Shown here in pieces: positions 27,061-37,348 of a stretch of 38,537 nucleotides of DNA. Position numbers and translations under genes: made by a program. Origin of the DNA: Rhodobacter sp. (GTDB lineage: Bacteria > Pseudomonadota > Alphaproteobacteria > Rhodobacterales > Rhodobacteraceae); contig JAIYDR010000031.1 in NCBI GenBank assembly GCA_027487395.1, forward strand, positions 1 through 38,537. Reading direction: 5' to 3'. Position 1 is the first letter of the stretch, and every line of letters starts with the position of its first letter. The notes under the pieces are model-generated. The model saw only the letters and a list, made by a program, of their open reading frames with translations, was not told the DNA's origin and did not search any database.

Positions 27061-27642
27061 TCAGACAGATAGCGGCAACACCTCATCGCGATCTTGCGTT
27101 GACAGGGCGGCCAGCATCTGTGCCACGGTCAGGTTCAAGCGCGGATGACACCAATCCGGTGCGACATCGGCCAAAGGCACCAGCACAAAGGCACGGTCTT
27201 GCATCCGCGGATGCGGCAGGATCAGTCGGTCAGGGGCCGCGATACGCTGCGTTTCCGCCGGCAAAGACCGCCAATCGTCTTGGGTCGCCGCATCCGGCAA
27301 CACAAGATCATCACAGGCGATCAGGTCGAGGTCCAGCGTGCGCATCCCCCATCGCGTGTCGCGGGTGCGGCCAAGCTCTGCCTCGACCTCATGCAGCATG
27401 GCCAAAATCTCGGACGGCGTCACCTCGGGTGGAACACACGCCGCAAAGGCCGCGTTCACATAGTCCGGGCCTGCCCCCGCCGGAAAGCACGGGGTATGAT
27501 AGAATCGGCTGACGACCAACCCCCGTAGTCCCCGCGTTTCCAGCAGATGAAACGCCTGCAAAATGGTCTTTTCCGGCGGATCACCCCGAAGAGGCAGGTT
27601 TCCGCCAGCTGCAACCAGAAGTCGTTGCGATTCTTTCTGCAC
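27061..27642 (-). CDS. folK: 2-amino-4-hydroxy-6-hydroxymethyldihydropteridine pyrophosphokinase
   Basis: AAGGNLPL start, RDTRWGMRTLDLDLIACDDLVL, LPHPRMQDRAFVLVPLADVAPDW. Confidence 0.9.
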   Translation of the reverse strand: MQKESQRLLVAAGGNLPLRGDPPEKTILQAFHLLETRGLRGLVVSRFYHTPCFPAGAGPDYVNAAFAACVPPEVTPSEILAMLHEVEAELGRTRDTRWGMRTLDLDLIACDDLVLPDAATQDDWRSLPAETQRIAAPDRLILPHPRMQDRAFVLVPLADVAPDWCHPRLNLTVAQMLAALSTQDRDEVLPLSV

Positions 27643-27788
27643 GTGTCTTATCCATTGGTATAGGGACGCTTGCCGTGTAACGCCCGAGTGGTAGCTATTT
27701 GTCGTTGGTCAATCGTTTTTTCATATGATCGGCATGTTATCCAGCACCACAACCGATTGGCACCATCGCATTTAAAGGGACGCCCTTC

Positions 27789-28370
27789 ATGTTCTACAAA
27801 GACGAACGGCTAGCGCTGTTCATAGACGGCTCCAACCTTTACGCAGCAGCAAAGGCACTGGGCTTCGACATCGACTATAAGCTCCTGCGTCAGGAATTCA
27901 TGCGTCGCGGCAAGCTTCTGCGCGCCTTCTATTACACCGCTTTACTCGAAAATGACGAATACTCGCCGATCCGCCCGCTTGTGGACTGGCTGAACTACAA
28001 CGGCTTCACGATGGTGACAAAGCCTGCCAAGGAATACACCGACAGCCAAGGTCGGCGTAAGGTCAAAGGCAACATGGACATCGAACTGACCGTCGATGCT
28101 ATGGAACTTGCGCCGCGCGTCGACCACATCGTGCTGTTTTCCGGCGATGGCGACTTCCGGCCCTTGGTGGAAAGCCTGCAACGGCAAGGTGTCCGCGTGT
28201 CCGTCGTCTCCACAATCCGCAGCCAGCCGCCGATGATCGCCGACGAACTGCGCCGCCAAGCTGACAACTTCATCGAACTGGACGAACTGCGTGATGTGAT
28301 TGGCCGTCCGCCGCGCGAACCGCGCCCGATGGACGCGCGCGGCGAAGAGGTCACGGTCGACGCCAAGTGA
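27789..28370 (+). CDS. NYN domain-containing (LabA/DUF88-like) putative ribonuclease
   Basis: ERLALFIDGSNLYAAAKALGFDIDYKLL... KGNMDIELTVDAMELAPRVDHIVLFSGDGDFRPLVESLQRQGVRVSVVS: conserved PIN-like Asp residues. Confidence 0.88.
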   Translation: MFYKDERLALFIDGSNLYAAAKALGFDIDYKLLRQEFMRRGKLLRAFYYTALLENDEYSPIRPLVDWLNYNGFTMVTKPAKEYTDSQGRRKVKGNMDIELTVDAMELAPRVDHIVLFSGDGDFRPLVESLQRQGVRVSVVSTIRSQPPMIADELRRQADNFIELDELRDVIGRPPREPRPMDARGEEVTVDAK

Positions 28371-28972
28371 TCGCCAAAACCGCGCACTTGGCGGACTCAC
28401 AACAAATGACATCGGACGGTCCGGCGGTTGGGGAAGCGCTGGTCCGTTTTCACAGTCAAGACGCGGACGCACCGCTTCAGGTGCTTACCTACCGCCTTAC
28501 GACCACAGACGTGGCGGCGTGGATAGGGTCGCGCCGCGCTGAACGCCGCGCCGGTCGTGCGCTGGTCGCATCTGCCTTGCTTGCGGGGGCGATGGGGCTT
28601 CAAGTTCTGTCAGGCCGCCTGCCCGTTCCGCCAGGCCGCGCTTTTGCCATCGCCGAGGCGGCGATGATCTTGATCTTGCCGGTGGTGCTGGCGCTCTGGA
28701 CTCGGCGGCGCAGTCATCTGGCTGAGGCTGGGCGCGATTTGCCTGCCGCAATTGATGCAAGGCTCGAGGTCTGGCCCGATCGACTGGTGCTGACCGAAGC
28801 CGCGGGCAAGCCGCAAGTGATCAAGCCGCGGCTTCTCCACCAGCTTAGCGTGACACGCCATCACATCCTTGGCGAGACGGACAGCGCCCGATTGATTCTG
28901 CCACTGTCCGCCTTTGCTGATCACGCGGGGATGCGCGCCTTTGCCAACCACCTACTCGCGCAGCGCGGATGA
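28367..28972 (+). CDS. Hypothetical membrane protein (two TM segments; weak YcxB-like C-terminal pattern)
   Basis: GTG start overlapping NYN stop (GTGA) or ATG at 28406; TM segments ALVASALLAGAMGLQVLSG and AFAIAEAAMILILPVVLALW. Confidence 0.55.
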   Translation: MIAKTAHLADSQQMTSDGPAVGEALVRFHSQDADAPLQVLTYRLTTTDVAAWIGSRRAERRAGRALVASALLAGAMGLQVLSGRLPVPPGRAFAIAEAAMILILPVVLALWTRRRSHLAEAGRDLPAAIDARLEVWPDRLVLTEAAGKPQVIKPRLLHQLSVTRHHILGETDSARLILPLSAFADHAGMRAFANHLLAQRG

Positions 28973-28985
28973 TGGCAGCGCCAAG

Positions 28986-29435
28986 GTGTTGACGCTGTCG
29001 ATCTTGGCAGGTCTTGCGCTTGCTGCTTTCATGGCAGCAACCCCGGTGCCGTTTCAATCCGAAGTCGCCTTTGTCGCGGCCATTGCCGCCTTGCCGGATC
29101 AAGTATGGCTGTTGGTCATTGTCGCTTCGGTCGCCAATACGGCGGGATCGGGGGTAACCTATGCCTTGGGGCGTGGCGCGCGGATGTTTGAGCCGCTTTT
29201 GACCCGCTGGCCCCACCTGCGCCCGGACCCCACCGCCATGGCCAAGGCCGAGCGGTGGTTTGCCCGCTGGGGCCGCTGGGTGCTGATGGTATCTTGGCTG
29301 CCAGGGGGCGATCTGGCCTGCGCTTTGGCCGGGGTGCTGCGGTTGCGGCTGGATCTGTTCTTCCTTTTGGTCGGCTTCGCAAAGACCAGCCGCTATGTCG
29401 TGCTGGCATTGTTGACCACCGGCCTGATCAGCTGA
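28986..29435 (+). CDS. YqaA/DedA-like small membrane protein
   Basis: In-frame GTG at 28986; [33 protein letters not shown]...[36 protein letters not shown] pattern of YqaA-type proteins. Confidence 0.75.
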   Translation: MLTLSILAGLALAAFMAATPVPFQSEVAFVAAIAALPDQVWLLVIVASVANTAGSGVTYALGRGARMFEPLLTRWPHLRPDPTAMAKAERWFARWGRWVLMVSWLPGGDLACALAGVLRLRLDLFFLLVGFAKTSRYVVLALLTTGLIS

Positions 29436-31644
29436 CCACCCGCTCGGCGGTTCCGGCTGACGGGTGCAGGCCAGGATAGGCCCCGTCGACCACGCGGCGC
29501 AAATCGGCCATCCGCACCGGCTTTGAGAGATAGAATGTCATTCCGCGTGCGAGACAGCGTTCCCCTTCGCCCGCCTGCGCATTGGCCGTCACCGCGATAA
29601 TCGGCACCTGTGGCAAAGCGCGTTCTCGCTCTTCGCGGCGGATGGCATCGGTCAGGCCGAAACCGTCCATGTTTGGCATGTGGCAATCGGTCAGGACTAG
29701 GTCGAAGTGCTGGCTTTGCCACGCGGCCAGTGCCTCAAGCCCGTCGCCCGTAATCACGGCGTCATGGCCCATCTTCTCTAACTGAGTGGCCAAGACGACC
29801 TGATTGATCTCATTGTCCTCGGCGACAAGAATCCGCATCCGTTCCCGCTGTACCGCGCCGGTCGAATGGGCCTGTGTGCCCAAAGCACGGGCTGACTGCC
29901 GTGCGTCAGAAGATGGCGAAAGCGCCGCTGTGGAGAGTACTGCCGCCAATGCCTCGGACGGCAGCATCGGCAGCGCCTGCACCTGGTGGATTTGCCGGTC
30001 GATCAGTCCCGACGGACGGCTGCGCATCCGCGTCATCACGACCACGCGCTGATCGGGGGCGGCCACAGCCAGCGCGGCATTCCGCGCGGCGTCTTCACGG
30101 CCCTGCCCGTCAAAATCCGAAAGCACAAGGATGGGCGGGCGAACGGCTTCCGAGGGCAAGTCGCTCAGAATCATCCGTGCCTCATCCAGTGAGGCCCGCT
30201 GCACCTGAGCACCCGTGGGCGCCAACACCGCGAGCCAATCCTCGACCTGCCAATCAGAAAGCCCTGCCAGCAAGACCCTTGTGCCGCGGAGGTTTGCTGG
30301 CACACCTGCAGACGACAGCGCCTGCAGCGGCAAGGTGACGGTAAAGGTCGCGCCCTGCCCCGGTTGGCTTTCAACCGAGATGCGGCCCGCCATCTTGGTG
30401 ACCAGTTGATGCACAATGGCAAGGCCAAGACCCGTGCCGCCAAAGCGCCGCGTCGTCACCATTTCTGACCGGCCAAAGGGTTCAAACAACTGCGGCAGGA
30501 AATCCGGCGCTATGCCTATACCATCATCGCGGAACTGAAAGCTGATGCGCCCTTCGGGATCCAACGCCACCACCAAGGCTGCTAGCCCAGGCGGTTCATC
30601 CTTGGGCCGGCGCGAGAATTTGATGCCATTGCCCAACAAGTTCGTGATGATCTGGCGGATACGTCCCGGATCACCCCGCACCATGGCGGGCAAAGCCGGA
30701 TGCAGCCGCAGATGCACCATGACATTGTGCTGATCGCCATAAGGACGCAGCGCGTCGAGCGTGCTTTCGATCACTTCGGCCAAAGGCATGGGCTCTTCGA
30801 CCAGTTGCAGCTTACCGGCCTCGATTGTCGACATGTCCAGAATGTCTTCGATGATGCGCAGCAAGGACAACGCCGAATCGCGGATGGTGCCAAGGTTGCG
30901 GCCTTGCTGCGGCGAAAGATCGGTGGCGGCGAGGATATCGGCCATGCCAATCACCCCGTTCATCGGCGTCCGAATCTCGTGGCTCATCGCGGCAAGGAAT
31001 TCGCTTTTTGAGCGGTTGGCGGCCTCGGCTTCGCGTCGGGCAACATCCATGCGGACGTTGTAGCGTTCGGCAATCAACGCAAACAGAAACACATTGGCCC
31101 CAACGACCAGAATCGAAGATGCCGTCGCCACTGGGGCGACCACGTTTTCGGCAATCTCATGTCCAATGATTGGCGGGCCAAAGAAATCCGTACCGGCCAG
31201 ATTGCCGCAAACCCAACATCCAAGGATCGAAACGATCAAAAACAGGATCAGCGGCTTTTCCGTTCGGATCGAACAGTTCAGAAAAACCCCAGCCAGAACA
31301 GGCGCATATAGCTGATCAACGTTGGCGGCGGGATGGATATTGAAATGACCTGCCATCAACACGATCAGCGCAGTCCAAAACCACAGGATGCGCCCGGTGG
31401 TCACTTTGCCAATCGAGACAAGATAGACAGACAGGCCAGAACCGACCGTCATCACGGCTGACAACCCGACGACAAGCCAAGAACTGATGATCGTGCCGAC
31501 AACGATCCAGACGATGCCAATCGTGACAACGGCAAGCGCCATGCCACGCGTGGCAAGGCCGCGATACCACTCGTCCTCGTTCCGCCCCCCTGCGTCCCGA
31601 AACGGACGCTGAAAGGCGATCAACAGATCATTGAAGGACACCAC
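29428..31644 (-). CDS. Hybrid sensor histidine kinase (multi-TM, HisKA, HATPase, degenerate receiver, canonical receiver)
   Basis: [47 protein letters not shown]-terminal [15 protein letters not shown]...[14 protein letters not shown]...LSKPVRM. Confidence 0.92.
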   Translation of the reverse strand: MVSFNDLLIAFQRPFRDAGGRNEDEWYRGLATRGMALAVVTIGIVWIVVGTIISSWLVVGLSAVMTVGSGLSVYLVSIGKVTTGRILWFWTALIVLMAGHFNIHPAANVDQLYAPVLAGVFLNCSIRTEKPLILFLIVSILGCWVCGNLAGTDFFGPPIIGHEIAENVVAPVATASSILVVGANVFLFALIAERYNVRMDVARREAEAANRSKSEFLAAMSHEIRTPMNGVIGMADILAATDLSPQQGRNLGTIRDSALSLLRIIEDILDMSTIEAGKLQLVEEPMPLAEVIESTLDALRPYGDQHNVMVHLRLHPALPAMVRGDPGRIRQIITNLLGNGIKFSRRPKDEPPGLAALVVALDPEGRISFQFRDDGIGIAPDFLPQLFEPFGRSEMVTTRRFGGTGLGLAIVHQLVTKMAGRISVESQPGQGATFTVTLPLQALSSAGVPANLRGTRVLLAGLSDWQVEDWLAVLAPTGAQVQRASLDEARMILSDLPSEAVRPPILVLSDFDGQGREDAARNAALAVAAPDQRVVVMTRMRSRPSGLIDRQIHQVQALPMLPSEALAAVLSTAALSPSSDARQSARALGTQAHSTGAVQRERMRILVAEDNEINQVVLATQLEKMGHDAVITGDGLEALAAWQSQHFDLVLTDCHMPNMDGFGLTDAIRREERERALPQVPIIAVTANAQAGEGERCLARGMTFYLSKPVRMADLRRVVDGAYPGLHPSAGTAERVVS

Positions 31645-31850
31645 ACCCCCCCGGGCAGATCACCCGGCCGCACCCTGACGACGAACGGTTCCACACTCCG
31701 CAAGACGACACTAACCGGCCATTCTTTACGATGGAACTTGGCGTTTCTGGCAAGACTAAGTGAAAATGTGGTACTTAATCGTGGCATTTGCGCCCTGAGA
31801 CAATCCGCGATAGCAAAGGCACACGTCCTTTTCTTGCCGGAAGCCATGCC

Positions 31851-32804
31851 ATGACCGACCTGCCGCCGCTGACGCTTTATCTTGCCGCGCCGCGCGGTTT
31901 TTGCGCTGGGGTGGACCGCGCGATCAAGATCGTCGAGATGGCGATCGAGAAATGGGGTGCTCCGGTCTTTGTGCGGCATGGAATCGTGCACAACCGCTAT
32001 GTCGTCGAAGACCTGCGCGCCAAAGGGGCGGTGTTTGTCGAGGAATTGGACGATTGCCCCGATGACCGACCGGTGATCTTTTCTGCGCATGGCGTGCCGA
32101 AATCCGTGCCTGCTGCCGCGCAAGCCCGCCAGATGATCGCGGTCGATGCCACCTGCCCCTTGGTGACGAAGGTGCATAACGAGGCGCAGCGCCATTCGGA
32201 AAACGGCTTGCAGATGGTAATGATCGGCCATGCCGGACACCCTGAAACCGTCGGCACCATGGGCCAACTGCCCCCCGGCGAGGTGCTTTTGGTTGAGACC
32301 GCCGAAGATGTGGCGACCCTGACCGTGCGCGATCCGAGCAAACTGGCCTATATCACTCAGACCACGCTGTCGGTTGATGACACAGCAGGGATCGTGGCGG
32401 CCTTGCAGGCGCGATTCCCGGCCATCATCGGTCCGCACAAGGAAGATATCTGCTATGCCACCACCAATCGTCAGGCGGCAGTCAAGGCGGTGGCCCCCAA
32501 GATCGACGCGCTTTTGGTGATCGGTGCGCCGAATTCGTCAAATTCCAAGCGTCTGGTCGAGGTGGGTTCTGCCGCAGGCTGCGCCTATTCGCAACTGATC
32601 CAACGCGCCACCGACATCGATTGGCGCGCCCTCCAAGGTATCCGCGCCGTAGGCGTTACCGCCGGGGCAAGCGCCCCCGAAGTGCTGGTGAATGAGGTGA
32701 TTGACGCCTTCCGCGCCCGCTATGCCACCACGGTGGAGATGGTGGAAACGGCTGTGGAAAACGTCGAATTCAAGGTGCCCCGCATCCTGCGTGAAGCCGT
32801 GTGA
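31851..32804 (+). CDS. ispH: 4-hydroxy-3-methylbut-2-enyl diphosphate reductase
   Basis: [86 protein letters not shown]. Confidence 0.95.
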   Translation: MTDLPPLTLYLAAPRGFCAGVDRAIKIVEMAIEKWGAPVFVRHGIVHNRYVVEDLRAKGAVFVEELDDCPDDRPVIFSAHGVPKSVPAAAQARQMIAVDATCPLVTKVHNEAQRHSENGLQMVMIGHAGHPETVGTMGQLPPGEVLLVETAEDVATLTVRDPSKLAYITQTTLSVDDTAGIVAALQARFPAIIGPHKEDICYATTNRQAAVKAVAPKIDALLVIGAPNSSNSKRLVEVGSAAGCAYSQLIQRATDIDWRALQGIRAVGVTAGASAPEVLVNEVIDAFRARYATTVEMVETAVENVEFKVPRILREAV

Positions 32805-32808
32805 CGCC

Positions 32809-33258
32809 ATGATCCCCCGCTCTGCCCTGTTCCTTGGCCTTGCTGGCCTTCTGCCCTTCCTTTGGGGGGCGCTGAACGTGCTTTATCCGCCCTCACTCGC
32901 ATGGGGCGGGACGATGCTCAGCCCGATGTTCAAGGGGACCTATGTCAGCCTGACCTATGGCACGGTGATCTTGTCGTTCATGTCGGGCGTGCTGTGGGGC
33001 TTTGCCACCAAGGCCAAAGGCCCGGCGGCGGCTCTGGGATACGGCCTTTCCGTGATTCCTGCGCTTTGGGCGTTTTTCATGGTCAACGGCCAACCCGGCG
33101 ATGCGGCGGTGAACCTTGCCGCCGGCTTTGTCGGGCTTTTGCTGCTGGATTTCAGCTTTGCAGGGCAGGGTCTGACCCCGCCGTGGTGGATCCGCCTCCG
33201 GCTGATCTTAACGGCGGTGGTGCTGGCCTGTCTTGCCGTACCGATCCTCTACGAATGA
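32809..33258 (+). CDS. DUF3429 domain-containing membrane protein
   Basis: MIPRSALFLGLAGLLPFLWGAL...YGTVILSFMSGVLWGFATKA; start refined from the 32701 ORF. Confidence 0.78.
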   Translation: MIPRSALFLGLAGLLPFLWGALNVLYPPSLAWGGTMLSPMFKGTYVSLTYGTVILSFMSGVLWGFATKAKGPAAALGYGLSVIPALWAFFMVNGQPGDAAVNLAAGFVGLLLLDFSFAGQGLTPPWWIRLRLILTAVVLACLAVPILYE

Positions 33259-33318
33259 CCGCTCCCTCCGGTTGACCCTGCGCCGCCCCGCGCCTAGGGA
33301 AAGCGCAAAGGAGACACC

Positions 33319-33777
33319 ATGCCTGACCTTTTTGCCTATACCGACGGTGCCTGTTCCGGCAATCCCGGCCCCGGCGGTTGGGGTGTGTTGCTGATTGCCC
33401 GCGATGGCGAGACAGTGCTGAAAGAGCGCGAGTTGAACGGCGGCGAAGCCCTGACCACAAATAACCGGATGGAGCTTTTGGCCGCAATCTCGGCCTTGGA
33501 AACTCTGGCTCGCCCGACCGAGATCACCATCGTCACCGACAGCGCCTATGTCAAAAACGGCGTGACCGAATGGATCCACGGCTGGAAGCGCAATGGCTGG
33601 CGCACGGCCGGCAAAGACCCGGTCAAGAATGTGGACCTGTGGCAGCGCATCGACGCCGCGCAAAAGACCCACAAGGTGACATGGCGCTGGATCAAGGGCC
33701 ATGCGGGACATGCCGAGAATGAGCGGGCAGATGCCCTTGCCCGCGCGGGAATGGCCCCGTTCAAGGTCAAGGCATGA
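33319..33777 (+). CDS. rnhA: Ribonuclease HI
   Basis: [31 protein letters not shown]...[13 protein letters not shown]...[37 protein letters not shown]...[15 protein letters not shown]. Confidence 0.96.
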   Translation: MPDLFAYTDGACSGNPGPGGWGVLLIARDGETVLKERELNGGEALTTNNRMELLAAISALETLARPTEITIVTDSAYVKNGVTEWIHGWKRNGWRTAGKDPVKNVDLWQRIDAAQKTHKVTWRWIKGHAGHAENERADALARAGMAPFKVKA

Positions 33778-34433
33778 CCGCGCCCGATCTGATCCTGCCC
33801 GCGGATATGGTTCTGACTTTGCTGGATTATGCCTCGGTCGCGGTGTTTGCGCTGACGGGGGCGCTGGTGGCCAGCCGGTCACAACTGGATATCGTCGGCT
33901 TCATCTTCATCGCCTGCCTCACTGCCATCGGCGGCGGCACGCTGCGCGACGTGATCCTTGACCGCCCTGCCCTGTGGCTGTCCGACCCCGGTTTGCTGGC
34001 GGTGGCCGCTGTGGCGGCGGTGGCGGTGTTCCTCGGCGCGCATCGGTTGGAAAGCCGTTATCGCACGCTGGAGTGGCTGGATGCCTTTGCGCTGGCCGTC
34101 GCTGTGCCTGCGGGCGTGGGCGTGGCCATGGCCGAAGCGCAGGCCTGGCCCATTGTGCTGGTCATGGGCATGGTCACAGGCTGTATGGGCGGCCTGATGC
34201 GCGATGTGGTCTGCAACGAAGTGCCCTTGGTGCTGAAACAAGGTGAGCTTTATGTCACTTGTGCCTTTGCGGGGGCGCTGGCGGCCTCGGGCCTGACCGC
34301 CGTTGGGTTGCCGGTGGGGATGGCGCTGGCGGTCTGCGGTCTGGTCACGCTGACGCTGCGGGCAGGCAGTCTGGCCTTGGGGTGGCGACTGCCAATCTAT
34401 CGACCCCGCCCCCCGCGCGCGCCAAAACGTTAG
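33774..34433 (+). CDS. Trimeric intracellular cation channel family (UPF0126/YicG-like) membrane protein
   Basis: [45 protein letters not shown] and internal repeat [30 protein letters not shown] overlap with rnhA. Confidence 0.87.
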   Translation: MTAPDLILPADMVLTLLDYASVAVFALTGALVASRSQLDIVGFIFIACLTAIGGGTLRDVILDRPALWLSDPGLLAVAAVAAVAVFLGAHRLESRYRTLEWLDAFALAVAVPAGVGVAMAEAQAWPIVLVMGMVTGCMGGLMRDVVCNEVPLVLKQGELYVTCAFAGALAASGLTAVGLPVGMALAVCGLVTLTLRAGSLALGWRLPIYRPRPPRAPKR

Positions 34434-34493
34434 ACAGCTTGCCTTTGGCCATAACGCGGTTAGGCTGGCCCCAGTTTCTTGGAACGGAACCCA

Positions 34494-34997
34494 ATGGCCC
34501 GCCCGCGCAGCATACCCGACGCCGAGATTTACGCCGCGATCCGTGCGCTTTTGGCAAGAGACGGCGAAAAAGCCGTGGCCTTTGGTGCGGTTGCCCGGTT
34601 GACTGGCCTTGCACCACCGTCCTTGGTGCAGCGCTATGGCAACCGCAACGGCATGATCCGCGCCGCCCTGTTGGACGGCTGGCAGGATTTGTTGACCCGG
34701 ACCGACGCTGCCACCGAAGCGCAACCCAATGCGCTGCTGAAGGTGCTGACTGAACCGGCAGCCGTGATGACTGACCCTGCCCTGATGGCCGTGACCCTGC
34801 GCGACGCCAGCCTGCGCACAGCGGCAGAGGCATGGCGCGCGCGGTTGGAGTCACTCTTGGCGCTGCGGCTTGGCGCGGGAACCAAAGGGCAAGAGGCCGC
34901 CTCGATACTGTTTGCGGCATGGCAGGGACAGCTTTTGTGGCTGCATGCCGGAGGCAAAGGCTTCCGCGTGAAGGACGCCGCAAAACGCCTTACTTAG
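34494..34997 (+). CDS. TetR-like transcriptional regulator
   Basis: MARPRSIPDAEIYAAIRALLARDGEKAVAFGAVARLTGLAPPSLVQRYGNRNGMIRAAL: TetR-type HTH. Confidence 0.72.
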   Translation: MARPRSIPDAEIYAAIRALLARDGEKAVAFGAVARLTGLAPPSLVQRYGNRNGMIRAALLDGWQDLLTRTDAATEAQPNALLKVLTEPAAVMTDPALMAVTLRDASLRTAAEAWRARLESLLALRLGAGTKGQEAASILFAAWQGQLLWLHAGGKGFRVKDAAKRLT

Positions 34998-35226
34998 AAA
35001 TATAGCGCGGCCACGCCCAGATCAGCAGCACGGCACCGATCACCGCACCCACAAAGCCCGCCGCCAAACCGGTAACCGTCACAAGGAAGCGCAGCACCAA
35101 CCCGCCGATCAGCGCCCCGGCAACGCCGATCACAACCGTGGTGGGTACATCCGTTTGAAGGCGCATCAACCGCGTCGCCAGAAACCCAGCGGCAGCACCA
35201 ATGATGACCAGAGCAAGAATGGGCAT
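34990..35226 (-). CDS. GlsB/YeaQ/YmgE-like membrane protein (transglycosylase-associated family)
   Basis: MPILALVIIGAAAGFLATRLMRLQTDVPTTVVIGVAGALIGGLVLRFL...; overlaps the TetR 3' end by 8 nt. Confidence 0.72.
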   Translation of the reverse strand: MPILALVIIGAAAGFLATRLMRLQTDVPTTVVIGVAGALIGGLVLRFLVTVTGLAAGFVGAVIGAVLLIWAWPRYISK

Positions 35227-35298
35227 GGTTGCGGCCTCCGGCCTGCGATTACTACCAACATATGGCGACTGCCCTGCCCGTCGCCAAGGGGCTGGCGG

Positions 35299-36195
35299 TC
35301 AATCGATGCGGGCCGGCAGGTGCGCGCCGCGCAGAAAATCGGCCTGCGCTTGGGGGCGCTTGCCCTCACGCTGCGCGGTCAGGATTTCCACCGCGCCCTC
35401 CCCGCAGGCTATGGTCAGACCCGACAGCACCTGCCCTGGCTGGCCTAACCCCGCAACAACGCGCGATTTCAAGAGCTTGACCCGATCCGCGCCGAAAAGG
35501 CACCACGCACCTGGAAAGGGGGAAAGCCCCCGGATCAAACGATCCACCTCAACCGCTGGACGGGACCAATCCACCCGCGCCTCTGCCTTGTCGATTTTCG
35601 CAGCATAGGTCACGCCCGCGTCGGGCTGCGGAACCGGCGTCAGGTTGGCCAACCTCTCCAACGCCTGCCCGATAAGCGCAGCACCCATACTGGACAAATG
35701 ATCGTGGAGGTCTCCCGTCGTGTCCTCGGACCCAATCGCCACGGACTGACGCAACAGAACAGGGCCGGTGTCCAACCCCGCCTCCATCTGCATGATGCAA
35801 ATCCCGGTCTCTGCATCGCCCGCCATGATCGCGCGGTGGATCGGCGCAGCCCCCCGCCAACGCGGCAAAAGCGAGGCGTGGATGTTCAGACACCCGAGGC
35901 GCGGCGCATCCAGAATAGCTTGCGGCAGGATCAGGCCATAAGCCACCACCACCGCGACATCGGCCTGCAAGGCAGCAAACTCGGCCAACGCCTCTGACGT
36001 CCGCAGACTGGTGGGGTGGCGAACGGTCAGACCCAAAGCCTCCGCTCGCGCCTGCACAGGGCTAGGGCGAAGGGCCTGCCCGCGCCCGGCGGGACGCGGC
36101 GGCTGGCTGTAAACCGCCACAACCTCATGGTTTTGGTGCAGGGCATCAAGGACCGGAACCGAGAAGTCCGGCGTGCCCATGAAAATCACTCGCAT
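35299..36195 (-). CDS. fmt: Methionyl-tRNA formyltransferase
   Basis: [40 protein letters not shown]...[26 protein letters not shown]; start refined from 36228. Confidence 0.96.
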   Translation of the reverse strand: MRVIFMGTPDFSVPVLDALHQNHEVVAVYSQPPRPAGRGQALRPSPVQARAEALGLTVRHPTSLRTSEALAEFAALQADVAVVVAYGLILPQAILDAPRLGCLNIHASLLPRWRGAAPIHRAIMAGDAETGICIMQMEAGLDTGPVLLRQSVAIGSEDTTGDLHDHLSSMGAALIGQALERLANLTPVPQPDAGVTYAAKIDKAEARVDWSRPAVEVDRLIRGLSPFPGAWCLFGADRVKLLKSRVVAGLGQPGQVLSGLTIACGEGAVEILTAQREGKRPQAQADFLRGAHLPARID

Positions 36196-36219
36196 TCGCG
36201 GCCCCTTTTCCAGTTTCAC

Positions 36220-36360
36220 TTGCAGCACATCCTCAAGGTGAATTCGATTTACAATCAGCGGCTTTCAGACAGGATCAGACATTGAGAACCGCTCGCAAAT
36301 CCAACGATATGCAAACGATTCTCAATCGCACACCTGAAATACGTTGCAACTCACTCTCAA
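36220..36360. promoter_or_regulatory. Cluster of four 17-bp operator-like motifs (TTGAGR-N7-GCAW) between a def paralog and fmt
   Basis: TTGAGGATGTGCTGCAA (36220-36236, -), TTGAGAACCGCTCGCAA (36282-36298, +), TTGAGAATCGTTTGCAT (36309-36325, -), TTGAGAGTGAGTTGCAA (36344-36360, -). Confidence 0.5.
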
Positions 36361-36860
36361 CTGCGCTTGCGCCACTTGTCCGACTTCGCGATCAGCATCT
36401 TGCGTTTCAGCGGCGAGAGGTGGTCGAAATACATCTTGCCGTTCAGGTGATCGACCTGATGCTGCGCGCTGGTGGCCCAAAGATGGACAAAGTCGCGCTC
36501 TTCCATCACCCCGTCGGCATTCATAAACCGCACCGTCACCGCCCTTGGCCGCGCAATCACTGCCGAAACACCCGGCAAATTGGGCGAGGCTTCGTCATGC
36601 TCGCGCAATTGCACGCTGGCATGCAGGATTTCCGGATTGGCCATCCGCACCGCCTGCCCTCGCTCGGTCGAGCAATCCACCACGGCCAGACGCAACGGCA
36701 CCCCGATCTGCACGGCGGCCAGACCATAGCCCGGCATCGCATCCATCGTGTCGATCATGTCGGCCCAGATGGCGCGGATCTCATCCGTGATCGCCTCTAC
36801 CGGCGCAGCGGGGGTTTTCAGCACAGGATGCGGCCAAGGCAGGCAGAGACGGACGGTCAT
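36357..36860 (-). CDS. Peptide deformylase-like protein, degenerate active site (probable pseudoenzyme)
   Basis: Deformylase fold signature GYGLAAVQIG retained, but EGCLS replaced by DEASPNLPG and HEIDH by HQVDH. Confidence 0.85.
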   Translation of the reverse strand: MTVRLCLPWPHPVLKTPAAPVEAITDEIRAIWADMIDTMDAMPGYGLAAVQIGVPLRLAVVDCSTERGQAVRMANPEILHASVQLREHDEASPNLPGVSAVIARPRAVTVRFMNADGVMEERDFVHLWATSAQHQVDHLNGKMYFDHLSPLKRKMLIAKSDKWRKRS

Positions 36861-37348
36861 GCAAGATACTCCGCTTCGGCCTTGGCGCGGGCCTCGGGCG
36901 ACAGGCGGTCAAGGGTGACGATCCCGTCAAGATGGTCGATCTCATGCTGGGCGCAAATGGCGTGAAAACCGGTCAGGTCGGCCTCATGCATCGCGCCGTC
37001 AAGGTCCGTCCAGCGCAGCCGGATCGCGGGGGCACGGGCAATGGCAGTGGTGATACCGGGGATGGACAAGCACCCTTCGGGACCAACAACCACATCATCA
37101 GACCGCGACACAATCACAGGATTTACCAAGACTTGCGGTGCAGGCGCGGCCTGCTTCCACGCTGCATCCATCACAAAGACCCGAAGCGACACCCCCACCT
37201 GTGGCGCAGCCAGACCCCGGCCCTCCGCGTGATACATCGTGTCGAGCATATCCGCCGCCAAATCCCGCGCGGCGGCAAGGTCCGTCACCGGACCGGCCAC
37301 AGATGACAGCACCGGGTCCGGCCACAACCGCACCGGCAAGACGGCCAT
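36857..37348 (-). CDS. def: Peptide deformylase, second paralog
   Basis: GRGLAAPQVG, PEGCLSIPG, CAQHEIDHLDG; ATGA overlap with next gene. Confidence 0.9.
   Translation of the reverse strand: MAVLPVRLWPDPVLSSVAGPVTDLAAARDLAADMLDTMYHAEGRGLAAPQVGVSLRVFVMDAAWKQAAPAPQVLVNPVIVSRSDDVVVGPEGCLSIPGITTAIARAPAIRLRWTDLDGAMHEADLTGFHAICAQHEIDHLDGIVTLDRLSPEARAKAEAEYLA

Noticed and set aside
27061-28370. Possible toxin-antitoxin pair involving the NYN/PIN-like protein
   Set aside because: No small antitoxin-like gene is adjacent; the upstream neighbour is folK on the opposite strand, and the downstream gene is a membrane protein.
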